A DNA stretch of 64,000 nucleotides, from positions 1 through 64,000 of the forward strand of contig QOQU01000004.1 of assembly GCA_003327455.1 (NCBI GenBank), in the 5' to 3' direction. Positions 17,289 through 25,819 of this stretch are shown one piece after another (the first letter of the stretch is position 1; each line of letters opens with the position of its first letter). The stretch comes from Anaerolineae bacterium. GTDB lineage: Bacteria > Chloroflexota > Anaerolineae > Anaerolineales > UBA4823. The notes below the pieces were generated by a model. The model saw only the letters and a program-made list of their open reading frames with translations, did no database searches and had not been told where the DNA came from. A program made the translations under genes and the position numbers.

Positions 17289-18548
17289 TCAAATCGAGTT
17301 CAGATAATGTGCCGGTCGTTCATGAAAGGGCTCGACCACACTCAGGCGCACAGCCTGGCGACCCATTGCATCAAAACCGATGATTGTGTCGTTGTACATT
17401 TGCCATGGCTGACCATTGATCTCTGTCTCTAAAACAAGCGGGCCTTCTTCGATCTCAAAACGGAAAATCATTTTTTGAGTCGTGCGGAAAAGTTGTAAAA
17501 CAGCCAGCAACTGGCGCGATGGGGCTGTGTACCGTTGGATCGCATCATCTACGCCGGGACCAAACATCTGGAACAGATAAGGGCGTGGTACCCAGCGAGG
17601 GGGAATGTAGTAGATATTGGGTTCCGTGCCGAATTGGGGATAGAGCGGTAAGGCAACTTTTTCAATGCGGATCAGGTAATAGAGAGGGTTTTGGGGGTCT
17701 TCCTTCCAGCTACCGTCCGAAGCAATTTCCACCAGACCGTTCAGGCGAATCTTGCCTGGACAAACTGCCATACAACGCGCTTCCATCGGCACCCCATCGC
17801 TCAAGGGATCGTTGCCCTCCACGCGGGGGTAACAAGCCACACATTTTTCACTCACTCGCGTCGTCCCTCGATACATGGATTTTTTATAGGGACATTGTTC
17901 GACACATTTGCGGTAACCGCGACAGCGGCTCTGGTCAATTAAAACAATTCCATCTTCCGGACGTTTATAAATCGCCTTACGGGGACAGGCAGCCGCGCAG
18001 GCTGGATAAGTGCAGTGGTTGCAAAGGCGTGCCAGATAGAAGAACCAGGTCTGATGTTCAGGTAGGGAAGCGCCCTGTGAGCTAATGCCGAGCGAATCAC
18101 CGGCATAAGACGTGGAGATATCCTCATAAAAATTTGGCGCCCGCCATTCGCTGTCCTCAGGCAGATAACCGATCGCCTGCTGATCGGGAGCGCCGGCTTC
18201 GCTGATCGTGAGCCCGTTATACACGCCGTAGGGCGCGTCTGGATTGGTTTGGGTGGCATCCCATTCGGCTTTCCGATTTGCCTGCTGGTGGGCCTGATCT
18301 AGAAGCTGTAAAGTCTTGATGTCCCAGTGGTGGGGGTAGCCGCCATAAGGTTTGGTTTCAACATTATTCCACCACATATACTCCTGACCTTTGGAAAAGG
18401 TCCAGGTAGCTTTGCAGGCGCCGCTGCAAGTTTGACAACCAATGCAACGATTGATGTTAAAGACAGCAACAAATTGGCGTTGAGGATGCGCTTCGGGGAA
18501 AGCGTAGGTCATTTTTCGACCGATGTGCCAGTTGTAGACTTCCGCCAT
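17289..18548 (-). CDS. NarH/NxrB-like Fe-S electron-transfer subunit
   Basis: A 419-residue beta subunit with four Cys clusters. Cluster one is CIGCQTCSGAC (Cys 35, 38, 41, 45). CNHCTYPACAAACP, CRGYRKCVEQCPYKK and EKCVACYPRVEG with the later CMAVCPG complete the set. In CRGYRKC a Tyr replaces the fourth ligand position, as Trp does in NarH, predicting a [3Fe-4S] centre. It passes electrons between the Mo subunit and heme b. The ATG at 18548 is chosen: AAGGAG lies five bases upstream, while a GTG at 18554 overlaps that site. Confidence 0.92.
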   Translation of the reverse strand: MAEVYNWHIGRKMTYAFPEAHPQRQFVAVFNINRCIGCQTCSGACKATWTFSKGQEYMWWNNVETKPYGGYPHHWDIKTLQLLDQAHQQANRKAEWDATQTNPDAPYGVYNGLTISEAGAPDQQAIGYLPEDSEWRAPNFYEDISTSYAGDSLGISSQGASLPEHQTWFFYLARLCNHCTYPACAAACPRKAIYKRPEDGIVLIDQSRCRGYRKCVEQCPYKKSMYRGTTRVSEKCVACYPRVEGNDPLSDGVPMEARCMAVCPGKIRLNGLVEIASDGSWKEDPQNPLYYLIRIEKVALPLYPQFGTEPNIYYIPPRWVPRPYLFQMFGPGVDDAIQRYTAPSRQLLAVLQLFRTTQKMIFRFEIEEGPLVLETEINGQPWQMYNDTIIGFDAMGRQAVRLSVVEPFHERPAHYLNSI

Positions 18549-18550
18549 AT

Positions 18551-18841
18551 TCACTCCTTATTGGGTTGGTGTCGGGGTTGAATGCTCCATCGGGTTTGGG
18601 TCTTGCGAATTAATTGGCGCACGTATTCTTCACCCTTTTGGCGATAGATGCGGTGAGTGGCAAGAAAATATGGCTGGGTAAATAGCTTCAACAGATGTTC
18701 TTCTTGCCAGCCGAGACGGACGAATTCTTCCACAAAGGTCTCTGCCATTCTTTCTAATCCTCCCGGCTCGCCTGGCAGGACTACGCCGGTCAATTCCATC
18801 GGATCATCTTCTTCAGGGGTTTTTATCAGCATGGGTAGCAT
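18551..18841 (-). CDS. small protein between Mo and Fe-S subunits, unknown
   Basis: A 96-residue soluble, charged protein that I do not recognise. It reads on the same strand, two bases after the Mo subunit stop and two bases before the Fe-S subunit start. It has an acidic N-terminus, a helical middle (ERMAETFVEEFVRLGWQEEHL in two halves) and a basic C-terminus. The tight spacing argues that it is made with the complex, as a small subunit or an assembly factor. Start may be 18841 or the in-frame ATG at 18832. Confidence 0.65.
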   Translation of the reverse strand: MLPMLIKTPEEDDPMELTGVVLPGEPGGLERMAETFVEEFVRLGWQEEHLLKLFTQPYFLATHRIYRQKGEEYVRQLIRKTQTRWSIQPRHQPNKE

Positions 18842-18843
18842 TC

Positions 18844-21800
18844 CTATCTTTTGATTTCTATCGTTTTGCCTTGCAGGTAAAGGCTCATAAATTCGTTTTC
18901 GTGGGCAGGGGTGTAGCCGCTTTTGGCTGGCTCCCAGATGCCTTTTCCCTCTATACCGCCGTCTTCGGCTTTGACGATTCGCACCAACGTCTCTTTGGGC
19001 ACTGTATTCAGAGCGTGGTTATCAGCTTCTCCGCCGAAAATAAACTGCATGGCGGTTTTCTGTTTGTGAAAGAGGCTATCGGTCTGGTGCATCGGCATGG
19101 ACCAATCGCGGGTGATGGACTGTTGGGAACCGTAACGTAGATTCGCCTGATACCCCGTGTCGGCCGATCTGGCAAGCCCATCCGGACGGGTTTCGTGCGC
19201 CAGGACGGATTTCTCGGTCGCCATGAAGGGCCCATGCTTGAGCATGACAATGTGATAAGGGTAAGCCGGGTTATACTTGACGCGTAACATCAGGCGCGCC
19301 ACTCTGTAAAAGGGATCCTCGGCTTTCCAGCCAATATAGGGACGGTCGGCCGGGTTGGCGTCCACATAGACGTAATCGCCGTCCTCCAGTCCCAAATCTT
19401 TGGCTGCCTGCGGATTAATGTGCAGTTGATGCTCTCCCACACCCGGTTGGCGCCTGTCGACGCGGTAGGGGTCACTAAAGTTGGAATCCAGGATCAACGT
19501 CCAGTCCACGGTGCTCCATGACGAGTGAACGCGGTGGCGGGTTTTAGGGGTAAGGCAGTAGAAGTGATAGCCGGCTTCCCAGAGGAAGTTTCTGGTGTTT
19601 TTTACTTCGGACCAGGGCATTTTCAGATTGCGCACGGTGCGCTCTTCCCAACCGGTAGCGTCGGGCGGAATACCATAATCTTCGGGGCGGACAAAACGAC
19701 TGGATGTGACGATCACATTGGGTAAATAGGGCGTGGCTTCTGGACTTTCGCGGTGGCTGATAAGATTTTCACCATACTCAATGGCTTCTGGGATATCACA
19801 GTACGTATTCATTCGCCCGGTATCCGTATAGAAGGGAATGGAATCGTGAATCTGCTCCCAGAAGGGAATGCGTGGATAGGTTCGGAAGAGCATCAGAGCG
19901 GCACCCGGCTCGCCATACTTGCCCTCAATGATGTCTGTGAAACGGTAGCCGGAGGTGGTGATAGAAGAATCCAGAAGCCTTTGAATGTAAACTTCCGGAC
20001 GTCCTTCCAGGATGAACTTCCAGTAGTCCCGAAATCGATTATCTTCCAGCAGTTCACCGAGTCTGGCAGCCAGTTCGCCCAGAATGCGGGCATCATCACG
20101 GCTATCGTAGAGGGGCGGGATACCTCCTTTCCAGATTTGTAAGAACGGGTTGGAACAGGAGGCCGTGATTTCGTAAGTTTCGAATTCTGCCCAGGTGTTT
20201 GCGGCGAGTGCAAAATCCGCATATTCGACTGTTGAGGTCATTTCAATGTCAACTGATATGATCAATTCGACATTTGGGTTGACGTTCTTAATCATCTCGT
20301 AGTGGTGCTTGGCATTATTGAGCAGGTTGACATTGGTGAAGAATTGCACTTTGGTGGGAGTTGGCATGTGAGTTTGCCCGGTGAATACTTTTCGCCCGTA
20401 TTTCGGGGTATCAACAATCAGCGGGCGCTCCGAGTGATTCCAGTAAGCTGGTTCTTCGTCCTTTGTGTATGCGTGAACCTTTATTTCCTTTCCAGAGGCG
20501 TTTTCATCCAGATTTGGGGCGAACGGGTCTTCTCCAACCCAGCCTTTAAAACCAGGCCCACTTTGGGCTGATCCCTGAAAGAGAGCTGCTTTGTAATTGC
20601 CCGCCCAGGTATATAAACCGGCGCCGGGTTTACCGATGTTACCAGTTAACATCAGAGGTAGGAATTGAGCGCGATTTGCCAGAGTGGCATGGAACCAGTG
20701 ATTGATTCCTTCGCCAATGTGAAGGGCAACCGGGCTAAGGGTAGTGATGTCTTCTGCCAGGCGCAGGAACAAATCTTTAGGAACATGGGTAATTTCCAGA
20801 ACGGTCTCCAGGTCATAATCCTTGAGATGTTCGAGATACATGCTCCAGACCGTCAGTACCTCGACCTCGCTGCCATCCACCAGACGAAGCTTCCCCTTCC
20901 AGTCAAGCAGCGGCTGGATACCAGCTTTATCCATTACTTCTCCAACCTGATCGCGGGTGATGGCTTGCGGACGGCCTGTTTTTTCATTAATGACGACATA
21001 GTCACCTAATTTTTCATATTGTTCTGGTTTCAATCCTTGTAGGGTAAAGCTGGCTCCCTGCGGATCGAGGCCCGGCTGATAGTTGGAGAAGACCTCATCT
21101 GCCCGCAGGCGTTTGAGTGTGTCAGCCCGCACCAGGGTTGGAAAGTCAGTAAAACGTTTGACGAATTGCTCATCATATTTCTGATTTTCGATAATCCAGC
21201 GCGCCAGACCAAGAAACAGAGCAGTATCCGTAGCCGGTCGGATCGGGATCCAGTAATCGGATTTGGTAGCCGGAGGAGAATATTCGGGGGTAATGGTAAC
21301 GATTTTTGCGCCGCGTTCCATTGCCTCGATGAAGAAGTGCGATTCGGCCATTTTATTTTCAACCAGGTTCTTCCCACATTGAATGTGAAGGCGAGAATTG
21401 CGCAGATCATTAAGATCCTCATCGGAGGCTTGTAAGCCGGTCACAAACGGAATGCCAGGAGCTTGATCGCCGTGCCAGGTATAGTTTGACCAGGTTCGAC
21501 CACCTTTGGCTTCTTCGGGGGGGACATTGCGCACGTGAACATCCAGCAGGGCAAGCATATTTGCAAAACGATACATGCCATATTTCCCGATCACGCCCAA
21601 CAACCCCATTCCTCCACGGCATTTGAAGGTGCGGGTCCCGGCGCCGCTCATTGCCTGGATCATTTCCTCTGGGTAACCCTGTTTGCGCAACAGCCTGGCG
21701 CCTTCTTCGCCGGAATAACGTCGGGCAATTGCAATCATGCCGCGGGCGATATAGTCGTAAGCTGTTTCCCAACTGACCGGTAAGAGTTCATCCTGCCCGC

Positions 21801-22284
21801 GCGCATTGAATTTATATTTAGTTTTATTCTCTTCGTCCAACTCTGGAAACCCTGCGTCGGCCCATTCTTTCCACCCTTTGCGCATGAGCGGGCCTTTCAA
21901 ACGGTGCGGACCGTACAGACGGCGATGGAAAGTTTGCCCTTTTTTACATCCGCGCGGGTGCCAGTGAGCGGTAGCGGTATTGCCGAAGAGATCGCTGTAC
22001 CGTTCGACGTCATAATTTTGCTCTGCCCGCAGGATGATCCCATTGCGTACGAAAGCCCGCAAGCGGCAGGCATGGGTGTCGTTCGGTGAGCAAACAAAGG
22101 TGAACGACGAGTCATAACGGTACTGATTGCGATAGACGGCTTCCCAATCGCGACTGGGATAAGCGGCAAGCGGGTTGTCCACCTGGATTGGATCAAGAAG
22201 TTTCCAATCGAGATCGTTGATGACAGTCCCCAGAGCTGCAACACTGGACAGTTTGAGAAATTCGCGCCGTGAAAGATGACTCAT
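18844..22284 (-). CDS. Tat-exported molybdopterin oxidoreductase catalytic subunit, NxrA/NarG-like
   Basis: A 1146-residue type II DMSO-reductase-family protein. The N-terminus carries a twin-arginine motif, SRREFLKL. The first Fe-S cluster region reads FVCSPNDTHACRLRAF with Cys 65 and 73 and a distant Cys 113 (HPRGCKKG), unlike the H-x3-C-x3-C of NarG. Asp in NYTWHGDQAPG is the likely Mo ligand. Length and the PNDTHxC motif match my recollection of nitrite oxidoreductase NxrA (about 1147 residues). Substrate could be nitrate/nitrite or another oxyanion. It overlaps the upstream small gene by ATGA. Confidence 0.88.
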   Translation of the reverse strand: MSHLSRREFLKLSSVAALGTVINDLDWKLLDPIQVDNPLAAYPSRDWEAVYRNQYRYDSSFTFVCSPNDTHACRLRAFVRNGIILRAEQNYDVERYSDLFGNTATAHWHPRGCKKGQTFHRRLYGPHRLKGPLMRKGWKEWADAGFPELDEENKTKYKFNARGQDELLPVSWETAYDYIARGMIAIARRYSGEEGARLLRKQGYPEEMIQAMSGAGTRTFKCRGGMGLLGVIGKYGMYRFANMLALLDVHVRNVPPEEAKGGRTWSNYTWHGDQAPGIPFVTGLQASDEDLNDLRNSRLHIQCGKNLVENKMAESHFFIEAMERGAKIVTITPEYSPPATKSDYWIPIRPATDTALFLGLARWIIENQKYDEQFVKRFTDFPTLVRADTLKRLRADEVFSNYQPGLDPQGASFTLQGLKPEQYEKLGDYVVINEKTGRPQAITRDQVGEVMDKAGIQPLLDWKGKLRLVDGSEVEVLTVWSMYLEHLKDYDLETVLEITHVPKDLFLRLAEDITTLSPVALHIGEGINHWFHATLANRAQFLPLMLTGNIGKPGAGLYTWAGNYKAALFQGSAQSGPGFKGWVGEDPFAPNLDENASGKEIKVHAYTKDEEPAYWNHSERPLIVDTPKYGRKVFTGQTHMPTPTKVQFFTNVNLLNNAKHHYEMIKNVNPNVELIISVDIEMTSTVEYADFALAANTWAEFETYEITASCSNPFLQIWKGGIPPLYDSRDDARILGELAARLGELLEDNRFRDYWKFILEGRPEVYIQRLLDSSITTSGYRFTDIIEGKYGEPGAALMLFRTYPRIPFWEQIHDSIPFYTDTGRMNTYCDIPEAIEYGENLISHRESPEATPYLPNVIVTSSRFVRPEDYGIPPDATGWEERTVRNLKMPWSEVKNTRNFLWEAGYHFYCLTPKTRHRVHSSWSTVDWTLILDSNFSDPYRVDRRQPGVGEHQLHINPQAAKDLGLEDGDYVYVDANPADRPYIGWKAEDPFYRVARLMLRVKYNPAYPYHIVMLKHGPFMATEKSVLAHETRPDGLARSADTGYQANLRYGSQQSITRDWSMPMHQTDSLFHKQKTAMQFIFGGEADNHALNTVPKETLVRIVKAEDGGIEGKGIWEPAKSGYTPAHENEFMSLYLQGKTIEIKR

Positions 22285-22640
22285 TGTGAACTCTCCTGAG
22301 TGGATTTGGGTATGGAAGCGATAATCGTTAGAATATCCTGGACTGAGCGGGCCTCTAAACGCTGAGAGTGAATTAAAAGGACCTCTGAACTGTTCAAATT
22401 CATCAAAAGGATGGGTAGATCCGGGTAGCGTAATAACAATTGCAACAGAGCGCTTTCAGGGAGGTTGGAGCCTGCAGCAACAATAATCGCCTGCGGCTTG
22501 TACTGAGAAAGCCAGGTTGCCGCTTGCGAAAGGCTTGACGAGATGCCGGTAACGAGAATGCCTGGCTGCTGGGTGAACAATTGCATCATCGTTTCTGCGA
22601 ACAGGGAATCACCAACCAGAAGGACGCGCTGTTCTGCCAT
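22281..22640 (-). CDS. receiver-like small protein heading the Mo-enzyme operon
   Basis: A 119-residue protein resembling a degenerate response-regulator receiver fold. It has an initial beta strand QRVLLVGDSLFAET like the start of receiver domains, alternating strands and helices, and ILLMNLNSSE near the usual Thr/Lys region. The expected phospho-acceptor Asp after the third strand is missing (AIIVAAGSN). No output domain is present. It is the first gene of the Mo-enzyme operon and overlaps the catalytic subunit by four bases. Role unknown; adaptor or sensory partner are guesses. Confidence 0.6.
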   Translation of the reverse strand: MAEQRVLLVGDSLFAETMMQLFTQQPGILVTGISSSLSQAATWLSQYKPQAIIVAAGSNLPESALLQLLLRYPDLPILLMNLNSSEVLLIHSQRLEARSVQDILTIIASIPKSTQESSQ

Positions 22641-22703
22641 ATTCAGAGAATAACGAATTCCAGATGGGAAATCTATCCGTCCAAAATCCCGAAAAAGGAT
22701 GAA

Positions 22704-22731
22704 AAAAGAGTGAGCTTTTGCTCACTCTTTT
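22704..22731 (-). terminator. intrinsic terminator of narX/narL-type operon
   Basis: AAAAGAGTGAGC, a TTTT loop and GCTCACTCTTTT form a perfect 12-bp stem with flanking A and T runs, so it can work on both strands. It lies between the response-regulator stop and the start of the Mo-enzyme operon, separating the two same-strand units. Confidence 0.85.
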
Positions 22732-22776
22732 GCAAAGGAATTCGTTCGTTAAGGGTCTTAAGAGCGAATAAAGAAG

Positions 22777-23445
22777 CTATTCGCCTTTTTTCTTTAGCCA
22801 TCCCTCGCGTTCTGCCCGCAAAGAAGCCTGGCGGCGATTGTTGGCATGTAACTTATTCAGGATGTTGCGGACGTGAGTCTTGATGGTATGGATACTTAAC
22901 CCCATCTGTTGGGCAATTTCCTTATCGGTTGCTCCCTCGGCAAGCCAGCGAAGAACTTCCTGCTCTCTGTCCGTTAATCCCGACTCAGAGGAGAGGGTGG
23001 AATGAGGCAAAGAGATAGAAGAATGGGCAAATTCCTGGAGTAATCGGAAGGCAAGTTTGGGTGGCAGGGGCCCCTCATCGCGCAAGGCACTGCGCACCCC
23101 GGCGATAAAATCATCTGCGTTACAATTCTTCAGGAGGTAACCACATGCTCCAGCTTTGATGGCTTCAAAAAGCTTTTCCTCCTCATCATGAACGGTGAGC
23201 ATTAAGATGCGAGCTTCGCTCCATTCAGTATGGATCAAGCGAGCGGCTTCCAAACCATCGCAGAGGGGCATTTTAATGTCCATAATGATCAGGTCAGGGC
23301 GCAATTCCAGCGCCAGAGCGTAAGCCTCGAGTCCATCCACGGCTTGCCCTACCACTGTCAGGTCTGGTTGAGCGTTGAGAATTCCAGCCAGGCCTTCGCG
23401 GAAGAGATTATGATCATCGGCGAGGAGAATGCGGTAGGAATTCAT
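22777..23445 (-). CDS. NarL/LuxR-family response regulator
   Basis: A 222-residue two-domain regulator: receiver (about 4-120; acidic pair DD at 10-11, phospho-Asp in LIIMDIKMP) and LuxR-type helix-turn-helix (about 150-215; LTDREQEVLRWLAEGATDKE and GLSIHTIKTHVRNIL). It starts four bases inside the end of the kinase gene. Its position beside a nitrate-reductase-like operon suggests NarL-like control of that operon; no NarL heptamer was demonstrated. Confidence 0.92.
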   Translation of the reverse strand: MNSYRILLADDHNLFREGLAGILNAQPDLTVVGQAVDGLEAYALALELRPDLIIMDIKMPLCDGLEAARLIHTEWSEARILMLTVHDEEEKLFEAIKAGACGYLLKNCNADDFIAGVRSALRDEGPLPPKLAFRLLQEFAHSSISLPHSTLSSESGLTDREQEVLRWLAEGATDKEIAQQMGLSIHTIKTHVRNILNKLHANNRRQASLRAEREGWLKKKGE

Positions 23446-25346
23446 GCAGATTTGCTCTGGAAGGGATAGGTTAGAGTGACTCGTGTGCCGTTGCCAGGTG
23501 AAGATTCTACCAGCAATTGACCGCCACTGCGCTCGGCGCGGGTTGCCATGACGCGCAATCCCAAGTGAGTCTGAGCATCTACCTCTTGAGGAGAGAACCC
23601 AATGCCGTCGTCTTCGACGATAAATTGAGCAAAGCCATTTTGAGGCATTATGGAGACACGTAATCGCCGCGCATGGGCGTGCCGACAGGCGTTGATTGCC
23701 GCTTCACGCAGGATCAGGAAAGCTTGTGTCTGAATAGGTTTTGGAAGCGCACGGAAAATATGTTCAGCGAAATTTATTTCCAGGAGAAGACCGTTTTCTG
23801 TGCACAGTTTGTCAAGAAAGAGGTTGATTTTTTGACCGAAATCTTCCTCTTCCTGCAGGGGAGCAGCCAAACCCATCAGTGCCGCCCGCACCTGGTCGTA
23901 GGCTTGAGCAATGGTTGTCTTGAGTTGGGATAATTCCCTTTGAACGCTCCCGGTTTGCCCGGTGGTTAGTTTTTGCATGATTTGGTCAGTTTGTAAGTTC
24001 AGAAACCCCAGGGTTTGGGCGAGGTGATCGTGCAATTCGGCTGCCAGGCGCTCGCGCTCGCTGGATAACGCCCTCTGGGCAGCCTGAAGCCGTTCTGATT
24101 CGACCAGGCGGGCATTGAGAATCGCAATGGTAGCAACGTTCGCCAGGAGCGTCAATGCGCGTTGTTCGTCCTCATCAAATACAGAACCAGCCGGGCGGGT
24201 TACGCATAAGGCGCCGACGATTCTCTCCCCCGAGCGCAGAGGAGCGACCAGGCAATGAGCGGCGTTTTGTTTTTTCAAGAATTCACAGTGGGTGCACTCT
24301 GCCGCCACCGAGATGGTTTTGCCGTGGGCAATGACCTGATAAGCAGGGTCCTGGCTTAAAGATTGGAGAAGCGGAGAAGGGGGGCTAGAAGCACCGCTGA
24401 CGGCAGTGAGCGCCAGAGAGGAATGGTGATCATCCAGAAGGCAAAGGGCAGCCCTCTCGCCGTTCAGTAGGTCTTGCGCTTTGTCTGTAACAAGCTGAAT
24501 GAGTGAATGATAATCAAGTTGCGTGACAATCTCCTGGCTGAGTTCAAAGGCGCTGCTCAATTCCCGAGTGCGGGCAGCAACGCGTTCTTCCAGTTCAATT
24601 CGCGAGGCGTTGATCTCCTGGCGCATAATCTCAAAAGTTTTCGCAAGCTGACCCAGCTCGTGGTTGCCAAGTGGAACAAGCGGGGTGGTAAGATCGCCTT
24701 TTGCCAGGCGCTGAACAGCGGAAGAGAGTTCCTGGAGGGGATGAACGAGATAGCGATGGGTCAGGGTGTACCCACCAGCTAACAATAGGAGCGCCAGAGC
24801 AAATGAAATGAGCTGTATCCACTGCAAACGTAGCACTTTTGCCTGTGCTTTTGCCTCATAACGATTGACCAGTTGGTCAATCCTGACCAGTAAAAGGGTT
24901 GATTGAATTTGCAATCGTTCGTTATCCAGTGGTTCAATTGCACCTTTAAAGTCACGCCAGGCATGAGCGATGTCCTCCAGCGCCTGCCGGATTTCGGCGT
25001 CTGTGGGGGGAGGCAGGCTCACACGCCTCAGGGAGGCGGCTGGAGTAGATGTGAGGTCGAAGCCGTGCGTGGCTATTCCACCCTGCGATAATGCCTGATG
25101 GGTTTGTTCGAAGAGTTGAATGGAGAAAGCCAGTTCAGAGGGGTTACTTTCAGTCAGGGCTAGCCAGGTGATGCGCTGTGAGAGCATTCGCTGCCGGCCG
25201 GCGAGGTTAATGATCTGGGCATCTTGTTTCTGGGTTTGAATGGCGATGAGGGTAGCGAGGACAGAGAGACTGACCAGTAGAAAGAAACCCAGATACAGCA
25301 GATGAATGGCTCTTCGCAGACTCTGGCGCTTTTGTTCTACCGCCAT
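23442..25346 (-). CDS. NarX-type sensor histidine kinase with Cys-rich GAF
   Basis: A 634-residue membrane kinase: helix (about 14-36), a periplasmic four-helix PilJ/NarX-type sensor (LAGRQRMLSQRIT is the conserved P-box-like motif), second helix, HAMP, GAF, then HisKA_3 (AAELHDHLAQTLGFLN) and a HATPase domain (DDGIGFSPQE). The GAF domain holds a CTHC pair plus nearby Cys (AAHC, GALC), which could bind metal or an Fe-S cluster. The ATG at 25346 is preferred over an open frame to 25502, because the extra residues look like noise and a -10 box sits just upstream. Confidence 0.9.
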   Translation of the reverse strand: MAVEQKRQSLRRAIHLLYLGFFLLVSLSVLATLIAIQTQKQDAQIINLAGRQRMLSQRITWLALTESNPSELAFSIQLFEQTHQALSQGGIATHGFDLTSTPAASLRRVSLPPPTDAEIRQALEDIAHAWRDFKGAIEPLDNERLQIQSTLLLVRIDQLVNRYEAKAQAKVLRLQWIQLISFALALLLLAGGYTLTHRYLVHPLQELSSAVQRLAKGDLTTPLVPLGNHELGQLAKTFEIMRQEINASRIELEERVAARTRELSSAFELSQEIVTQLDYHSLIQLVTDKAQDLLNGERAALCLLDDHHSSLALTAVSGASSPPSPLLQSLSQDPAYQVIAHGKTISVAAECTHCEFLKKQNAAHCLVAPLRSGERIVGALCVTRPAGSVFDEDEQRALTLLANVATIAILNARLVESERLQAAQRALSSERERLAAELHDHLAQTLGFLNLQTDQIMQKLTTGQTGSVQRELSQLKTTIAQAYDQVRAALMGLAAPLQEEEDFGQKINLFLDKLCTENGLLLEINFAEHIFRALPKPIQTQAFLILREAAINACRHAHARRLRVSIMPQNGFAQFIVEDDGIGFSPQEVDAQTHLGLRVMATRAERSGGQLLVESSPGNGTRVTLTYPFQSKSA

Positions 25347-25353
25347 GAGATGT

Positions 25354-25359
25354 ATTATA
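25354..25359 (-). promoter_or_regulatory. TATAAT -10 box very close to kinase start
   Basis: On the minus strand the sequence reads GGGTATAATACATCTC directly before the ATG. With a perfect -10 only seven bases from the start and no ribosome-binding site, the kinase mRNA may be leaderless. A matching -35 at standard spacing is not evident. Confidence 0.4.
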
Positions 25360-25533
25360 CCCGTAAAAAGGATTGACTTCCTGATTCTCAAGCCAGCCGA
25401 TCGTTCAACAACCAGTAAAAGAAGAGCTTGCTCTGCCTTTGAGGAAAATAGCTGGATATTTTTCTTGGATGTCTTAATAAGATTGACGCCTTCGAGGATC
25501 ACCTCTGGAATGGCAGGGTAAAAATGCTCTTTT

Positions 25534-25803
25534 TCAGCGGCTGCGCAAAATCAGCGGCAGGTAGATTTTGGACTGCCCGGCCTCGCCACACCAGAAGCCG
25601 CCACAGAGATGCAAATTCCCCTGCGAGCCTGTACCCACGAACGGCTGAGCGAGCGTGCCATCCAGGCTGATGCCGCCGCCCTCGGCCTGTCCGCCTCCGC
25701 CGCCAAGCACCGCCCAGGGGATGAACGATGTGCCTTGCGCCAGCGCCGCGCCGACCACCAGGAAGAGAGCCAACGCGAGGGTAATCAGAGTCAACCGTCT
25801 CAC
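25534..25803 (-). CDS. small secreted protein with YLPLILR tail
   Basis: An 89-residue exported protein starting with GTG at 25803 (CGGAG upstream). Signal peptide LTLITLALALFLVVGAALAQ is followed by a Gly-rich segment with the GGGISLDGTLAQPFVGTGSQG pattern (given in part) and a short CGGFWCGEA Cys pair. It ends IYLPLILRSR. This kind of tail recurs at the C-terminus of secreted Chloroflexota proteins and may be a sorting signal. It lies 17 bases downstream of the broken beta-helix gene. Confidence 0.6.
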   Translation of the reverse strand: MRRLTLITLALALFLVVGAALAQGTSFIPWAVLGGGGGQAEGGGISLDGTLAQPFVGTGSQGNLHLCGGFWCGEAGQSKIYLPLILRSR

Positions 25804-25819
25804 GACCCGTCTCCGGACG

